A DNA stretch of 64,000 bases from Halichondria panicea (lineage: Eukaryota > Porifera > Demospongiae > Suberitida > Halichondriidae): positions 2,794,201-2,858,200 of the forward strand of contig NC_087379.1 of assembly GCF_963675165.1 (NCBI RefSeq). The letters are read 5' to 3'. The translations under genes and the position numbers were made by a program. Shown here piece after piece: positions 33,835-44,913 of the stretch (the stretch's first letter is position 1; each line of letters begins with the position of its first letter). Under the pieces are notes generated by a model. It did not search any database. It had not been told where the DNA came from and saw only the letters and a program-made list of their open reading frames with translations.

Positions 33835-34200
33835 ATTATGCCTCGAGGCGTAGCCGCACGAGGGATACGGTAAAGCTGACTGTGTGTGTGTCTGTCTGTC
33901 TGTCTGTGTGTGTATTCCAGCTATAACTGCTCAACGGTTACAATGCAACGAAAACTAACAGCTTCTATAGGCTTCTAGCCACGTTCTCTTGGATTTCGAT
34001 TCGTGGATTAGCAAACTAAAGCTTCTTTCTCGAGTTATGGCTAGTTTGACTCACATTGAAGGCTGTTGCAGTTTCTTCAGAATCTTTCATAGCATCATCT
34101 GTTCCCACAAACTTTCTATTCAACTTATGAGTTAGCCTTGCACTTAAGCGCTAGCTTTTTGTTGGCTACAAGAGTTAGAAAGAGCCAAGCTAGCTAGCTA
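33835..34200 (-). repeat. Dispersed repeat, inverted incomplete copy
   Basis: Starts TAATTATGCCTCGAGGCG, contains a (TGTC)n microsatellite and the block TTGGATTTCGATTCGTGGAT, in the opposite orientation to 11105-11690. Confidence 0.55.
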
Positions 34201-34775
34201 TTTTAGTAGCCATTATTGGCAGACACACCCCTATTCCTGGATGTAGATCTAATGCGCATGCGCGCTCAATACCACGTGTAAGAGAATCCATTTTGCAGAA
34301 TCAGCAATTTTCTTCTTTTGAGGTCCAGGTAAGCCACAAACCAACCTTTTCTTTTGCTTTACTGTGTTTAATGTTCATTCAATTGCTAACACCTATTTGA
34401 AATCATAATTATTGCAAATTATTAACCTTTCTATAACACTCTAATACTTTTGAGCGAAAGCAAAAACATGGCGAGAGGCATTAGCACAGCACCAGCTTGA
34501 ACACTAGTTGTGACACAGAGGAGGTACAACATGGTTGACCTTTTGCTAATGAGTTACTGAGTTACTCCTATAATTATATTGCATTCCTGCAGCATCACAG
34601 GATGTAACGCCCACATGATATTTGTGTTGACTCAGCAGGTATTTTATGCACTGTCAGCGCTATTTTACTTTTCCAAGGCAGGAGACATTTTCTGCTAGTC
34701 TATCAATCTAAAATCTACTGTAAGTGTTACATTAACACATGCAGGAACCATATAAATTCGAAGGCCTACAGCTGT

Positions 34776-35275
34776 TTGTACATTATTAAAAGAAACACTC
34801 AATGCTCTCATGATCTCCACACAAAAAGAACACTTTATACTACGCTTGTTAGATCTATTAACATTTTGTTCGCCATCACAAAAGTGGAACAAATCCAGAG
34901 AAGATCTTCAAAGTTTATTCTGAACCTTTTGCCACTAATAAACTGGCTAGAGTTGCAAGATGTCATATTCGCCGTCACTGAGGTGTCTCTAAAAACCAGC
35001 AGACAACTTCGACATTACTGAGTTCATATCATTCTCTACCAGCAACACAAGACTAATCACAAGCTAGTTCATAAAGGTCATCATCGCTCAAACACAACAA
35101 GACACTTCTACTTCAAAAGATTGGTCAAACTCTGGAACATAGATCTCTCTCACTCGATTTATCGAGAATCAACTCTACAAACATTTTTCTGGGACAGTTT
35201 TCTAGAACGCTTTGACCAATCAATCATCTGCACTTATCACCTAGTTTGTCCCTGTTGCTCTGTATAACTGTATAA
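34776..35275 (+). mobile_element. CR1/L2-like LINE 3' fragment
   Basis: Translation gives KRTLYTTLVRSI, QIQRRSSKFILN, LLPLINWLELQDVIFAV and, after frame changes, an RHFYFKRLVKLWN block, the usual C-terminal order of CR1/L2-type reverse transcriptase proteins. It has stops and frame changes and is dead. Confidence 0.65.
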
Positions 35276-35494
35276 TTATGTATAATAGTATATTCAGGTG
35301 TTCCTTCTAGTGTCAGTATGATCTTAATTTATGACCCATCACAATTATTTTTCACCCTGTCCAAATTAATGTAAAGTCATACTTATTATTATACACTGCA
35401 AGTTTATAGCTCATTTCTTCAACTACAGACTATGCTATTCATTTTCTTGTGTCACAGGATATATAACTACATGTAGGCATTATTTCGAACTTTG

Positions 35495-35672
35495 CGATGG
35501 GTGATCAATTCGCAACAATAAAATCCGCAAAACTTAAATTATTACTAGTATTTACACACGATCTTTGCCAGAACGCAATAGTTAGATGCAAAGGGTCAAA
35601 TTTTCTGCTGATTTGGCTCATTCGCAAATAAAGGTTTTTCACATGCAAAATATTCTAGTAATACGGTATACT
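35495..35672. mobile_element. MITE with TACTAGAATATTTTGC-type ends
   Basis: TTTGCGATGGGTGATCAATT to CTAGTAATACGGTAT, with blocks CAACAATAAAATCCGC and GATCTTTGCCAGAACGCAAT. Inverted copies lie tandemly at 51458-51665 and 51666-51825, which define the family. Confidence 0.6.
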
Positions 35673-36827
35673 GTGGAGTACTGTGATCGTTTGTAGTCTT
35701 TTAGCTAGCTAGGAGAGCAAATTTTGGTGTTATGCTTCCATATATTCTCTTCTTTCTCTGTAGCTACACTCACAATTCCTCCGTGAAACTTGATGATAAA
35801 TTATGACGCGAGGCCACACTTCCTCCAGGTAAATGTGGGCGTTACATCCGGTCGTGCTGCAGGAATGCAATACGGGGGGTAACTTATTAGCAAAAGGTCA
35901 ACCTATGTCGTACCTCCTCTGATTGTGACACTCCCTTCATGCATGTATGACTCATTCACTAGCCCTGGGTCATATTTAAGGCATCATTTTTATGAAAGAT
36001 ATATCAGTTTCCATGATCAAAAGTTATTGATGCACATTTAGCAGTTTCATAGCCGTTGTTCCTAGCCTTCACAAGTATTTGTGATTGTCATGCTATAATT
36101 ATATACTTGACGTACCGGCTCTCCCCTGTCGCTATCATGTTTCGATATTTTGTGCTTTGAGTTTCCCTTACAATAGCCAATTCTTGCTACATTGCGACTT
36201 TATTACACTAAAACTTACATAGGCCTTAACGCGGGTGACTATAGTATTTGCTTCTACACCTGAGTCAAGATCTGCATCAGTGGGTGGATTATGCTAGCAT
36301 ATGACTCAGTACCGAGTTAGTGTTTTATCTCAATGTGCTTAGAGGTAGATTACATATTGAAGGTCTATAATATGGCCTCTATAATTTATATTGCGCTCGT
36401 GGTTTACACTGAGGGAAAATGTCTTGAGTATAATACCAAGGCCTAACTAACAGTTCAGACTCCCACATAATTATAACACTCAGAGTATTTGCATGCCAAC
36501 ACAAGTCAGTAAATTAAACATGTAGATCTAGGTATAATTTCATAGCGTCTTTTTTGAACTGGGCATGCTCAAAGACTATTTACATTCAATGTAATGTTGA
36601 AAAAAATTGCATAAAAATCTCCACAATAACTTTTGAGGTCAATAATCAGTTCAATACGTCTATATATAACATATTTCAGTCTCGTTTGTCTAGTTCGACA
36701 GGAGAACGGCAGAGTCCAATTTCCTGTTAAAAGCTGCTGATTTCCCATAATTCATAGTATAACATATATACAAAGCAATGTATATAACCCATGAAAAAAC
36801 TGAAAAATAGCACAAGTTACGCCTACC

Positions 36828-39330
36828 TTATCTTCGTTTCTTATGGCCAATTTTCGCAGCTATCATTAGAACTGCTATTATCATTAGAACTGCTACCACT
36901 CCAACCACACCAGCAATCACCTCAATTGAGTCTGACAAAAAAACAGCCAAAATAGATTAGCAGCTCAAGCACACACACATTGATTGAAATCACCTTGAGA
37001 ACAGTCGCACTGAGCCTCACCATGCAGCTGGCTCAAAGGTCCCATTGACACAACGAGTGTTGTTATCTCCGACAAGCATATGGCAATCAGGGTTACAGTG
37101 AATATCCAGCTGTGTGTTGTGAGGGACCAACACACCTTGTGACACTTCACCCATAGTTGAGTTTAGCCATATACTCCAGAGGCATTTATAAAACTTGTGT
37201 TGCACTCCGAAAGTATTAGTTGCTGTTAATCACTTGCACTAATTTCCACTCCTTCATCATTAAAGACCACAACAGAAAAACAATTCGAAATGCTTTTTGT
37301 ATGAATACAATGTCTTGTAGTTTGCCTGTAGGGTATAATTGTTTGTGAAGCATTCTCCTCACAAAAGCCCCTGGAGAATCGGAGTTGAACTTGAAAGGAA
37401 GCTGCGCTCTCAGTGCAGAAGCTGTTGATCGAGACTTGTACGCACTGCTCCTTAGTTAAAACTTGTCTTAGGTCAATGCCAGCAATCAATTCATCCATCT
37501 GCAGTATTATATGCGAGGAAAATTTAAATATGTCACTGACAGTATTCACAGTAACCATTTCACAAACATAAAACAGCCGCCATGCATGAATGCACAAAGA
37601 TTGCATGAGATTGTGTGTTGTACCTGAAAATGGAAAGGATTCACTACTGGAAATTGTTTCAGCTGCTGTTTCTGCTACTACCCAGATGGTTTTGGTATTT
37701 TCTGTAAAATTAGCAGCTTGGAGAAATGAGGAGTTGAAAGAGTAATTCCTAACTTGTGCACCAGAAAGAAACAGTCTTCGAGTGGTTTGGTTATCTGATA
37801 TTATGAGCGTGAAACCTTGGATTTTTAGGAACATACTGGGGTGGATATCTTGGGGAGGAATGTACTGCATATAATTATGTGTATGCATAATTATAGAGCC
37901 ATGTGTTATGCATGGTATACTGATTTGCCTATAAGGGTCAAAACATAAGTTGCATTGTAAAAAAGTACATACTATAAGCGATAGAATGTTAGAGGCTATC
38001 AATAGTGCTGCATATCAACCATACACCTGTGTCTATCGCGTGCAAGGAATCTACAGCTGCTTACATTCCACTCCAGGTGAATTGTACGAGGCTCCACTTC
38101 CTCTGTGCAAAGTATGGAGACTCTGACGTTAGTAGGACGTGTATCTGCAATTAATTACATGTGCATAATAACAAAGCAAACAGAATTCAATGAATAATTC
38201 ACCATTAATAATGCTGATGTTTGTGAGGGGAGGGCTCTCCAGTCCACAATCCTCTGTCACTGTCCTGACCTCAGAGACACAAGTCTGTCCATTAGCTAGC
38301 CATCCAATGCATGAAGCAGTGAAGGTCGTATTGCTGACTAATTCTGAGTGTGGGCAGGTGCCACAACCTTGAGAGAAATACAGCATACAGGTAGCCTCGT
38401 ATTCCACCAATCACTAGGTTTGCCAGAGGAGTCCAGTCCAATCGAAGATTTCTGTTCATTGGGAAAGTCAGATTGGCTTGGGCTGGTGGGTCAGGCCGAA
38501 CTGCATAAATCGATTAATTGTGTGTACATTTCAAATCACATTTTAAATACCTCCTACTCTGATGAAAAATTGTTGATTAGGTTCTGCCTCATGCAGTTAG
38601 GTGTTTTTGGCATAAAATCGTACCACCGTTCATACTGCTGTTAGCAGTGAAGGAGAGAACAGATAAGTAGCCATTCCTATTGCAGGTGATGTTTGCAAAG
38701 TAAGGTCCACATGTTGCGTCATTTTGTCCCTCTGCAGAGCACGTTTGTCCCAATGCAAATACAATGAGATTGGTTTGTCCAGTGTTGATCCCCGAGCAGA
38801 GTTTTTGCCTGTCCATTCCATTGAGCCTCTCTGGAGAGGTGCTTGGCAATCACAGGAAATAGGCTCTCCTTCAGCCAGGCAGCTCTCATTCAATGCATTA
38901 ACTGTACATGCAACAAAGATATATATAGTTCTAGAATATAGTCATAGCATACATTTAACCAACTGCATGACACAACTGACCTCTTTATGCATCAAAGAGT
39001 TATATCTAGTCGTATCCGGCATACATACATTCAACCAACTGCACTGATGACAACTGACCTTTTAGCTTTCTGCTACAGCTTGCAAAATGGGTGAGAATCA
39101 GTAGCATTCCCAGGGAGAGGAAGATTTGGAGTCCTATAACTGAAATACAAGGTATATATATAGGTACAGAGCAATCATTTGGATTTTGATAATAGAACTG
39201 GCTACCTATTAAACAGATAATCAGTTTAGACTATAATTATGGTTCAGAAAATACACATAGGCTGACTCTAGTAGTACTGAATTTCAACTGCAAGCTATAA
39301 GACTTACCTTCTCTCTGGAGAAACTTGGAT
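36828..39330 (-). pseudogene. Broken duplicate of the minus-strand Ig/FN3 receptor
   Basis: Aligns by eye, exon for exon, to the intact gene at 24285-27110. Five lesions are visible: (1) a 10-base deletion removes the first-exon ATGATGCAC at about 39312; (2) a 10-base deletion in the Ig exon at about 38798; (3) a 4-base insertion in the first FN3 exon at about 38385; (4) a nonsense codon at 37226-37228 after GVEISASD; (5) a 4-base insertion at about 37036 in the Cys-rich exon. The membrane exon (36942-36828) differs from the intact gene: it encodes VIAGVVGVVAVLMIIAVLMI and a short KIGHKKRR tail ending in a stop, so exon exchange or strong divergence occurred there. No intact product is possible without readthrough. 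The adjacent plus-strand partner at 39501 is intact. Confidence 0.85.
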
Positions 39331-39500
39331 TCGATGTCATAACAGTTTTGATCAGGCTGTGACCTCGAGTCAAACCCTATGTTGTCATACCATCCTCTGC
39401 AGGAATTTCAACTGGGGAAGTCAAAATGCCACAAAACTGGAGGTATATACATAGATCTACCACAAATATACATTCTCAAGCAAGCTACTGAAGGAAAATC

Positions 39501-42064
39501 ATGTGTTTTCCACCATTGAGGAGACAAGTTAACATTGTAAGTTTCCAGCAAAGCAAATCAGTCATTCTGTTTATTCTCTTCGCACTGGTGATTCGAGCTT
39601 ACAGTCAATTTGGACTGCTCAGCCATGCTCCAGGAGAGTGTGTGCTTGCAGGAGACATAGTAAATCTTTCATGCATTGTTAATGACACGGGAGATCAGGG
39701 AATAACTTCATGGACTGGAAACTACTCGATATTTGACTGCCCGGATGAGGATTCTATTGCAGATAGGAGAGTATACCTCTTTCATATTCATTTCAACAAC
39801 TCACGTGTAGTGGATAAACCGACTTTTTGCAATGACAGAGTATTTGGAAAAATCATCAGCCACAATGGCACTCATTATGTGTCTGTACTCACAGTTATAA
39901 CTACTCCTGCTATGAACGGAGGACTTATTTATTGCCATGACTTGTTCACGCCGGATGCATTTTCTGGAGAAGTGAAACTTAAGGTTGGAGGTGAGTGCAC
40001 TAATTATGCCGATTTAAAGCTAGTATACTGATAATAAAAAGACACATGCACTATAGTTGTATAGGCTAACTTGCATTATGTGTAAACTCTTCTCAGCAAA
40101 GCAAAGTACGAAGCTATATAGGTTACTATAAAATAGTACGGAGCAAATTCATTTTCAACAATGCATACTCTTCCGTTTTAATACATGTACACCCGCAGTT
40201 CATCCCAACCCACCCCCTTCATTCAACGTTACCTTCCTCGAAAGTGACCAAGGCACGGGATTCAGAATAGTGTGGAGGGAGCCAAACAATACTGTGGGGG
40301 GTATAGGAAGTTATATAACGGAGGTGAACGACAGCGAGTGTGGTGTCTGCAGCAATATAGGAAATGTGACAGGAAATGAACTATCCTGCTACAACTGGAC
40401 AGCCAGTGGGCAGGTGTGCAATGTACTTGTATGGAGTGTTTCGGCAGATTGTGGATTTGAGAGTGAGGAGCCGGCAATCTTTAAGATTCACCTACAGAGT
40501 AGGTTTCCTATAATTATAAGCAATTATAACTCATCACAATGTGTATAGATTTCATTTTTCGTAGAAGGTTAACACAATCATGCATGCATGATAAATACAT
40601 GCACATTCTGCACTGTTTATATAATTATAATTATACACACGCATTCAGCTCCTGATGCTCCTATTTTCAAGATTGTTTCACCAATGTATTCAGCAGAACT
40701 GCAGACCATTACAGTGAGTCTGGAACCAGCAGAGGTGAGTACAAAAAACGATCATGCTGTACAATAGCTTAAATTACTGAACTATATATAATTATAGCTT
40801 AATGATTATTGTATATAATTATATAGGGACTCCGTGATGAGTATGGGCTGCCAGTGACATATTGGGTGCACATTGAAGACGTTGTGTCTGGTAGTACCTG
40901 TGCTAAACTAGCTCAGTCATGTGCTCCAGATCATTGTGAAGTGACTATTGATCTAGAAGGGAACTGCCAGTTTGATGGTGCTAATGAGAGTGGCCACTTT
41001 TCCGTTAGTGCATTAGCTAGCACCATTATTGGGAAATCTTTGACTACTTATCCTAACGAAATTGGTGAGTTATTGAAATTTGATGTCTATAATTAGCCAT
41101 ATCTGGAGTGCACTCCGGCGGTCATAGCCAGGACATTGCCGACAGTTTATCTTATCTAAAAGTACCTAATGATTTCTGGTTACTTCCAAACTTATATATA
41201 TAAAATTATGATTCACCCGCTTATCATTCTACTGCTAACGACCTTTCATTTTCGATGCATGCCCATAATTACTAGATTCTGTGAATAATCTTGTGGAACT
41301 GAATGTTTTAATGGAACAAGACTATACTCTGATGATAGCTGAGTTTGTAGATGCCTTCACAAAACTTTCACTTCAATATGGAGATACATGTGATACTCTC
41401 GTGTTTGAAAAACAGACCTTCACAGAACCAAAAGACTTCACCAATTGCATGGCACTGTACAACATTCAGCTCTCCGACTGCTTTATTGCAACACTGTCAG
41501 CTGACAATGGATCACTTGCCATCAACATTAGGGGACATTTTCATGGTAGGAAATGCTTGCATGTGTTTTTGTTACCCACATCCCTTCTCAATAAATATAT
41601 CTGTCTGTATAATCATCATTTCACATGATAAGTTACTGAACCTCTGTTTGCTTTGTGGCTATCCTTTCACAGACTATGTAAAGACTAGTGACCACAGAAT
41701 CCTTATCAGTGTCGGAGTCACGTTGATGCTGTCAGTGACCTTTAATCTTGTGCTGATTATTTGTGTAGTGAAATTTCTAAGGAGAGCAAAGCAGGAAATC
41801 CCTACCACCGAGCCCACTGAACCTGCAAATCACAGAGTGCTCAATCCAGTTTACGAGGAAATTGATGAATTAAATTTTGTTGATGCTGGTAATGCTACTT
41901 TAACGTTTGAGCCAGACACAATTCGAAATGATTGCTACCAGATCAAGCCGGATCCTAAGACAAAAAGAAATGGCTGCTATCATCATGTGCTAGATCCCTC
42001 GACAACAGGAAGTGCTTGTTACCAACCTTCTACGACTTCTCACCATGCAATAGACATTCAGTAA
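39501..42064 (+). CDS. Type I membrane receptor, Ig + two FN3-like domains, tyrosine-motif tail (intact)
   Basis: Six exons: 39501-39990, 40199-40498, 40649-40734, 40827-41064, 41276-41545, 41673-42064. Total 1776 nt, 591 residues, unbroken. A signal sequence (SVILFILFALVIRAYS) follows an N-terminal extension. The Ig-like domain reaches about 163 (SWTGNYSIFDCPDED, NGGLIYC). FN3-like domains span about 164-263 (FRIVWREPNNTVGG) and 264-371, then a Cys-containing region to 461. One membrane helix (VTLMLSVTFNLVLIICVV) precedes a tail of about 95 residues. The tail has NPVYEEI (Tyr about 522), matching the classic pYEEI Src-family SH2 ligand, and three 14-residue-spaced tyrosines in C-Y contexts (about 550, 564, 578). 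Intron phases 1,1,0,1,1 match the minus-strand receptor at 24285-27110, so the two are paralogs. A signalling receptor is inferred; the ligand is unknown. Confidence 0.85.
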
Positions 42065-42412
42065 TTGAATGAAAACTGAGGTTGCAAGTTTAGCAGAACT
42101 AACTAACTCATTATAGTTATTGATTATTGTATATAGCTGCACAATATTTATATTGTTGAAATTTAGCTGGAGTGCAGTATACCTATATAGGCCTTGGCTT
42201 GGTAGATTAATGGCCACATGCATTTACTGTGTTACATGCACATTGCTGCATTTTATAAGAGAACCATTCCTCTTCTGTTGCAAATTATTGAAACCTCTTA
42301 GCCTGAGCTCAATGCAGTTTTCAGTTTGCTAGCTGCTTTAGAGTTTGCTCCAAGCTAAGACTGTAACGTGTTGCATGCGCAAGACCACAGGACCCACTAT
42401 ATAGGTCGAGGG

Positions 42413-42826
42413 TAGGGGTTGGTAGATTATCTCGAGATATTACCTATTATGCGATTCTTTTATGCTCAAGTTAACAGCCTATTATTCTTTTCAAATCGCC
42501 TATTATTCACATTATTCCTCCAAAGTACAACATAGACATACATAGTCCAACATAGTCCTCGCACAAGTAACATCAAACTATAAATAATGGCCACAGGATT
42601 CGCTAAATAGAATGCTAAGGAGATAATCAACCACCATGCAGTCTATACTTCCATCAGGCCTACAAATGTTTTTACTATGATTCGTACTGACCTGTACGAA
42701 GTCTTCCAAACCTGCCTATTATTCTCATAATTGTATAAAGGTGCCTATTATGCAAGCATAATTTTCACACACAAAAATGTGCCTATTATGCTCAAAATTA
42801 TGCCAGCATAATCTACCAACTCCTAG
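42413..42826. mobile_element. MITE with TAGGGGTTGGTAGATTAT ends
   Basis: The left TAGGGGTTGGTAGATTAT and right ATAATCTACCAACTCCTA are inverted with one mismatch. The interior repeats CCTATTATTC/GCCTATTATGC motifs several times and has no coding capacity. Confidence 0.7.
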
Positions 42827-44913
42827 TCGAGGGGCTGAATGCAGCTGTGACAACGTCCTTACCGAGTAAACCGAACTATCCAACTGTCACACTTGCAATT
42901 GGGATTGCGAATCATCATCGCGTCTAATTCAATGTGCTTTGATTGTCAATATACTGGTGGCACAAAACACAGATTGCACCCCTTTTTTCAATACAGAAAC
43001 CATGCAATTGGGTGCATATCATCAGGATCAAAATTAATTTTGTTGACCCCATACATTATTCCATTTCCATCGAAGCATAATTACTTGTAACCTCTCCTCT
43101 CAGCTGACTTGTAATGCCATTACCCGACAACAAATAAGTGATTTGTGACACTAACATCGTATTGAATTTGATCACAGGTGAGATGACTATCACACGCTAA
43201 CCATTCTGGTAAACTGAACGTCCCTCTCAAGGGCATGGTTTATGAGACAGATATTTAATGGTTTAGCTATTCTTTTTACATTGAATTAAGGAAAAAACAT
43301 TTTAATTGACCACATGCATGCATGTACATTTAAGTGGTGCCAAATGTTTTGTAGTGAAATCTACTATAGGTATCTGTTACAACAGTAACTGTTTTTATGA
43401 ACAGAAAATAGCTGTATTTCGATATGCTAGAGTATAGCCAATTAGCGTTAAATCTAATTAATTGCAATGGTGAAAATGGTGTCTCGTAATACCCAAACCA
43501 AAGAAAGCTGGCATTAACTGCGAACAAAGCACTTTCTCTAGAATTTTTTTGTTACATGCAAAGCCTATTGACCATAGTAGTTAGTGAACAGGCCTATAGC
43601 TCCCTCCAGATTACTGCAGGGTGGGTCACAAGGTCAGGAACATTATATGTCTCATAATAATACCTCCTTGTCGCTATACATCTATGACAAAGTCCCAGAC
43701 TTTAGCCGTTGGTCTTTTTCTATAACCACTATAGTCTAACAACTGTTTACTAATCACCACATTGAGGGTTTGCACTTTAGTGCTCTAGTTTTATATTTTG
43801 CTTCGTTGTTGAATAAAAGCGAGCAAAAACTATAAGAAACTAAGAAAGCTTGAACCTTACGTTGGCCTAGATGTATACACCTAGATGTACACGCAGCTTT
43901 GGCTCACACACTAAACCCCAAATTAACGCTGAGGGTTTGCACCTCATGCAGTGCTCTATAGTTTAAACAGTTGTAAACCAGTGACCACAATCATCAGACA
44001 GACTAGCTAGCTATAGCTTCGCCAGAAGTACATGTCATGCAGTTTAGAAACGTAACATGCATGTAGTTATTATGCGCATACCTGTAATCTGAAAAGGGTA
44101 CACTTACAAGTCCAAAAAGTACATGTATACCAACCATATCTTTTAATGCCCCTCTAAAATCTGTATACAAATAATTACAGGCCAGTAATATTGCCTAAGC
44201 AAGCACATATAATAAATTATTCTTACTAAAGAACTATGACAACCATAATTATACACACTTTTATGAATGAAGCAATTTAAGCTGCTCAATTCTACTCACC
44301 ATGGTGAGTAGAATTGTTATGCATGCATGCATGCATAATAATTATCTCCAGAGAGATAGCCGTACTAGCTGAACAACGCCCTCTCCATGACTGCTATACT
44401 CACTCTCGCAGCCATGTATACCCTCTTTCGTACGAGTACTGTGTGTGGGGTCTGGGGAGGGGGCTAGGACAAAGTCGGAAAGGACGTGTGTGGGAGGATT
44501 CATATTGTCAGAAAACCACCAAAGCACGCGGAAATACAGAATGTACTAAGTACGTCGGTCATACAGAATTTAACGTAGTGGCAGCATATAATTATACACA
44601 CGTACATGCACTTTACATTAGGAATTGGCATACTGCAAGTGTATGCATGCATGGGCGGATAAATTTGGCGATTTGGCGAATCAAGGTGGAGCTAGTTTGC
44701 CAAAATTAAAACAAGTTTTAGTTTGATACTCAGTCCCGGGTATACAGTATAATTAAATAGCCTCATTTGCCAAATTTACCCTGTATATACGGTATATATA
44801 GTTTGTACATGACTTTTGTACCAATAATTATTAGTAATCAACAGGCATAAATCAGTGCACATGCATGCCCAGAGCATCATTAAAAAGTAAAACATCATAT
44901 GTATACGTGTACA
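42827..44913. other. Gene-free intergenic stretch with palindrome and repeat remnants
   Basis: No coding frame is recognisable. It contains an inverted pair around AACTGTTTACTAATCACCAC (43740) and AAACAGTTGTAAACCAGTGA (43965), a probable old TIR element, and the 30-base palindrome at 44287-44316. Confidence 0.5.
44287..44316. repeat. Perfect 30-bp palindrome
   Basis: CAATTCTACTCACCA joined directly to its reverse complement TGGTGAGTAGAATTG with no spacer, followed by (GCAT)n. It could be a protein-binding site or a remnant of an inverted insertion. Confidence 0.8.

Larger units (their letters stand above)
34515..35922. mobile_element. 1.4-kb TIR element with AGAGGAGGTAC ends
   Basis: Left CAGAGGAGGTACAACATGGT through TGACCTTTTGCTAAT and TGCATTCCTGCAG is matched inverted at the right by CTGCAGGAATGCAAT, ATTAGCAAAAGGTCA and GTCGTACCTCCTCTG: TIRs of about 110 bases. 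The interior carries a LINE fragment (34776-35275) and a CCGTATTACTAGAA-type MITE (35495-35672). It occupies the interval between GLYAT-like gene 2 and the receptor pseudogene, which is only about 0.4 kb in block 1, so it inserted after the block duplicated or was lost from block 1. Confidence 0.7.
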
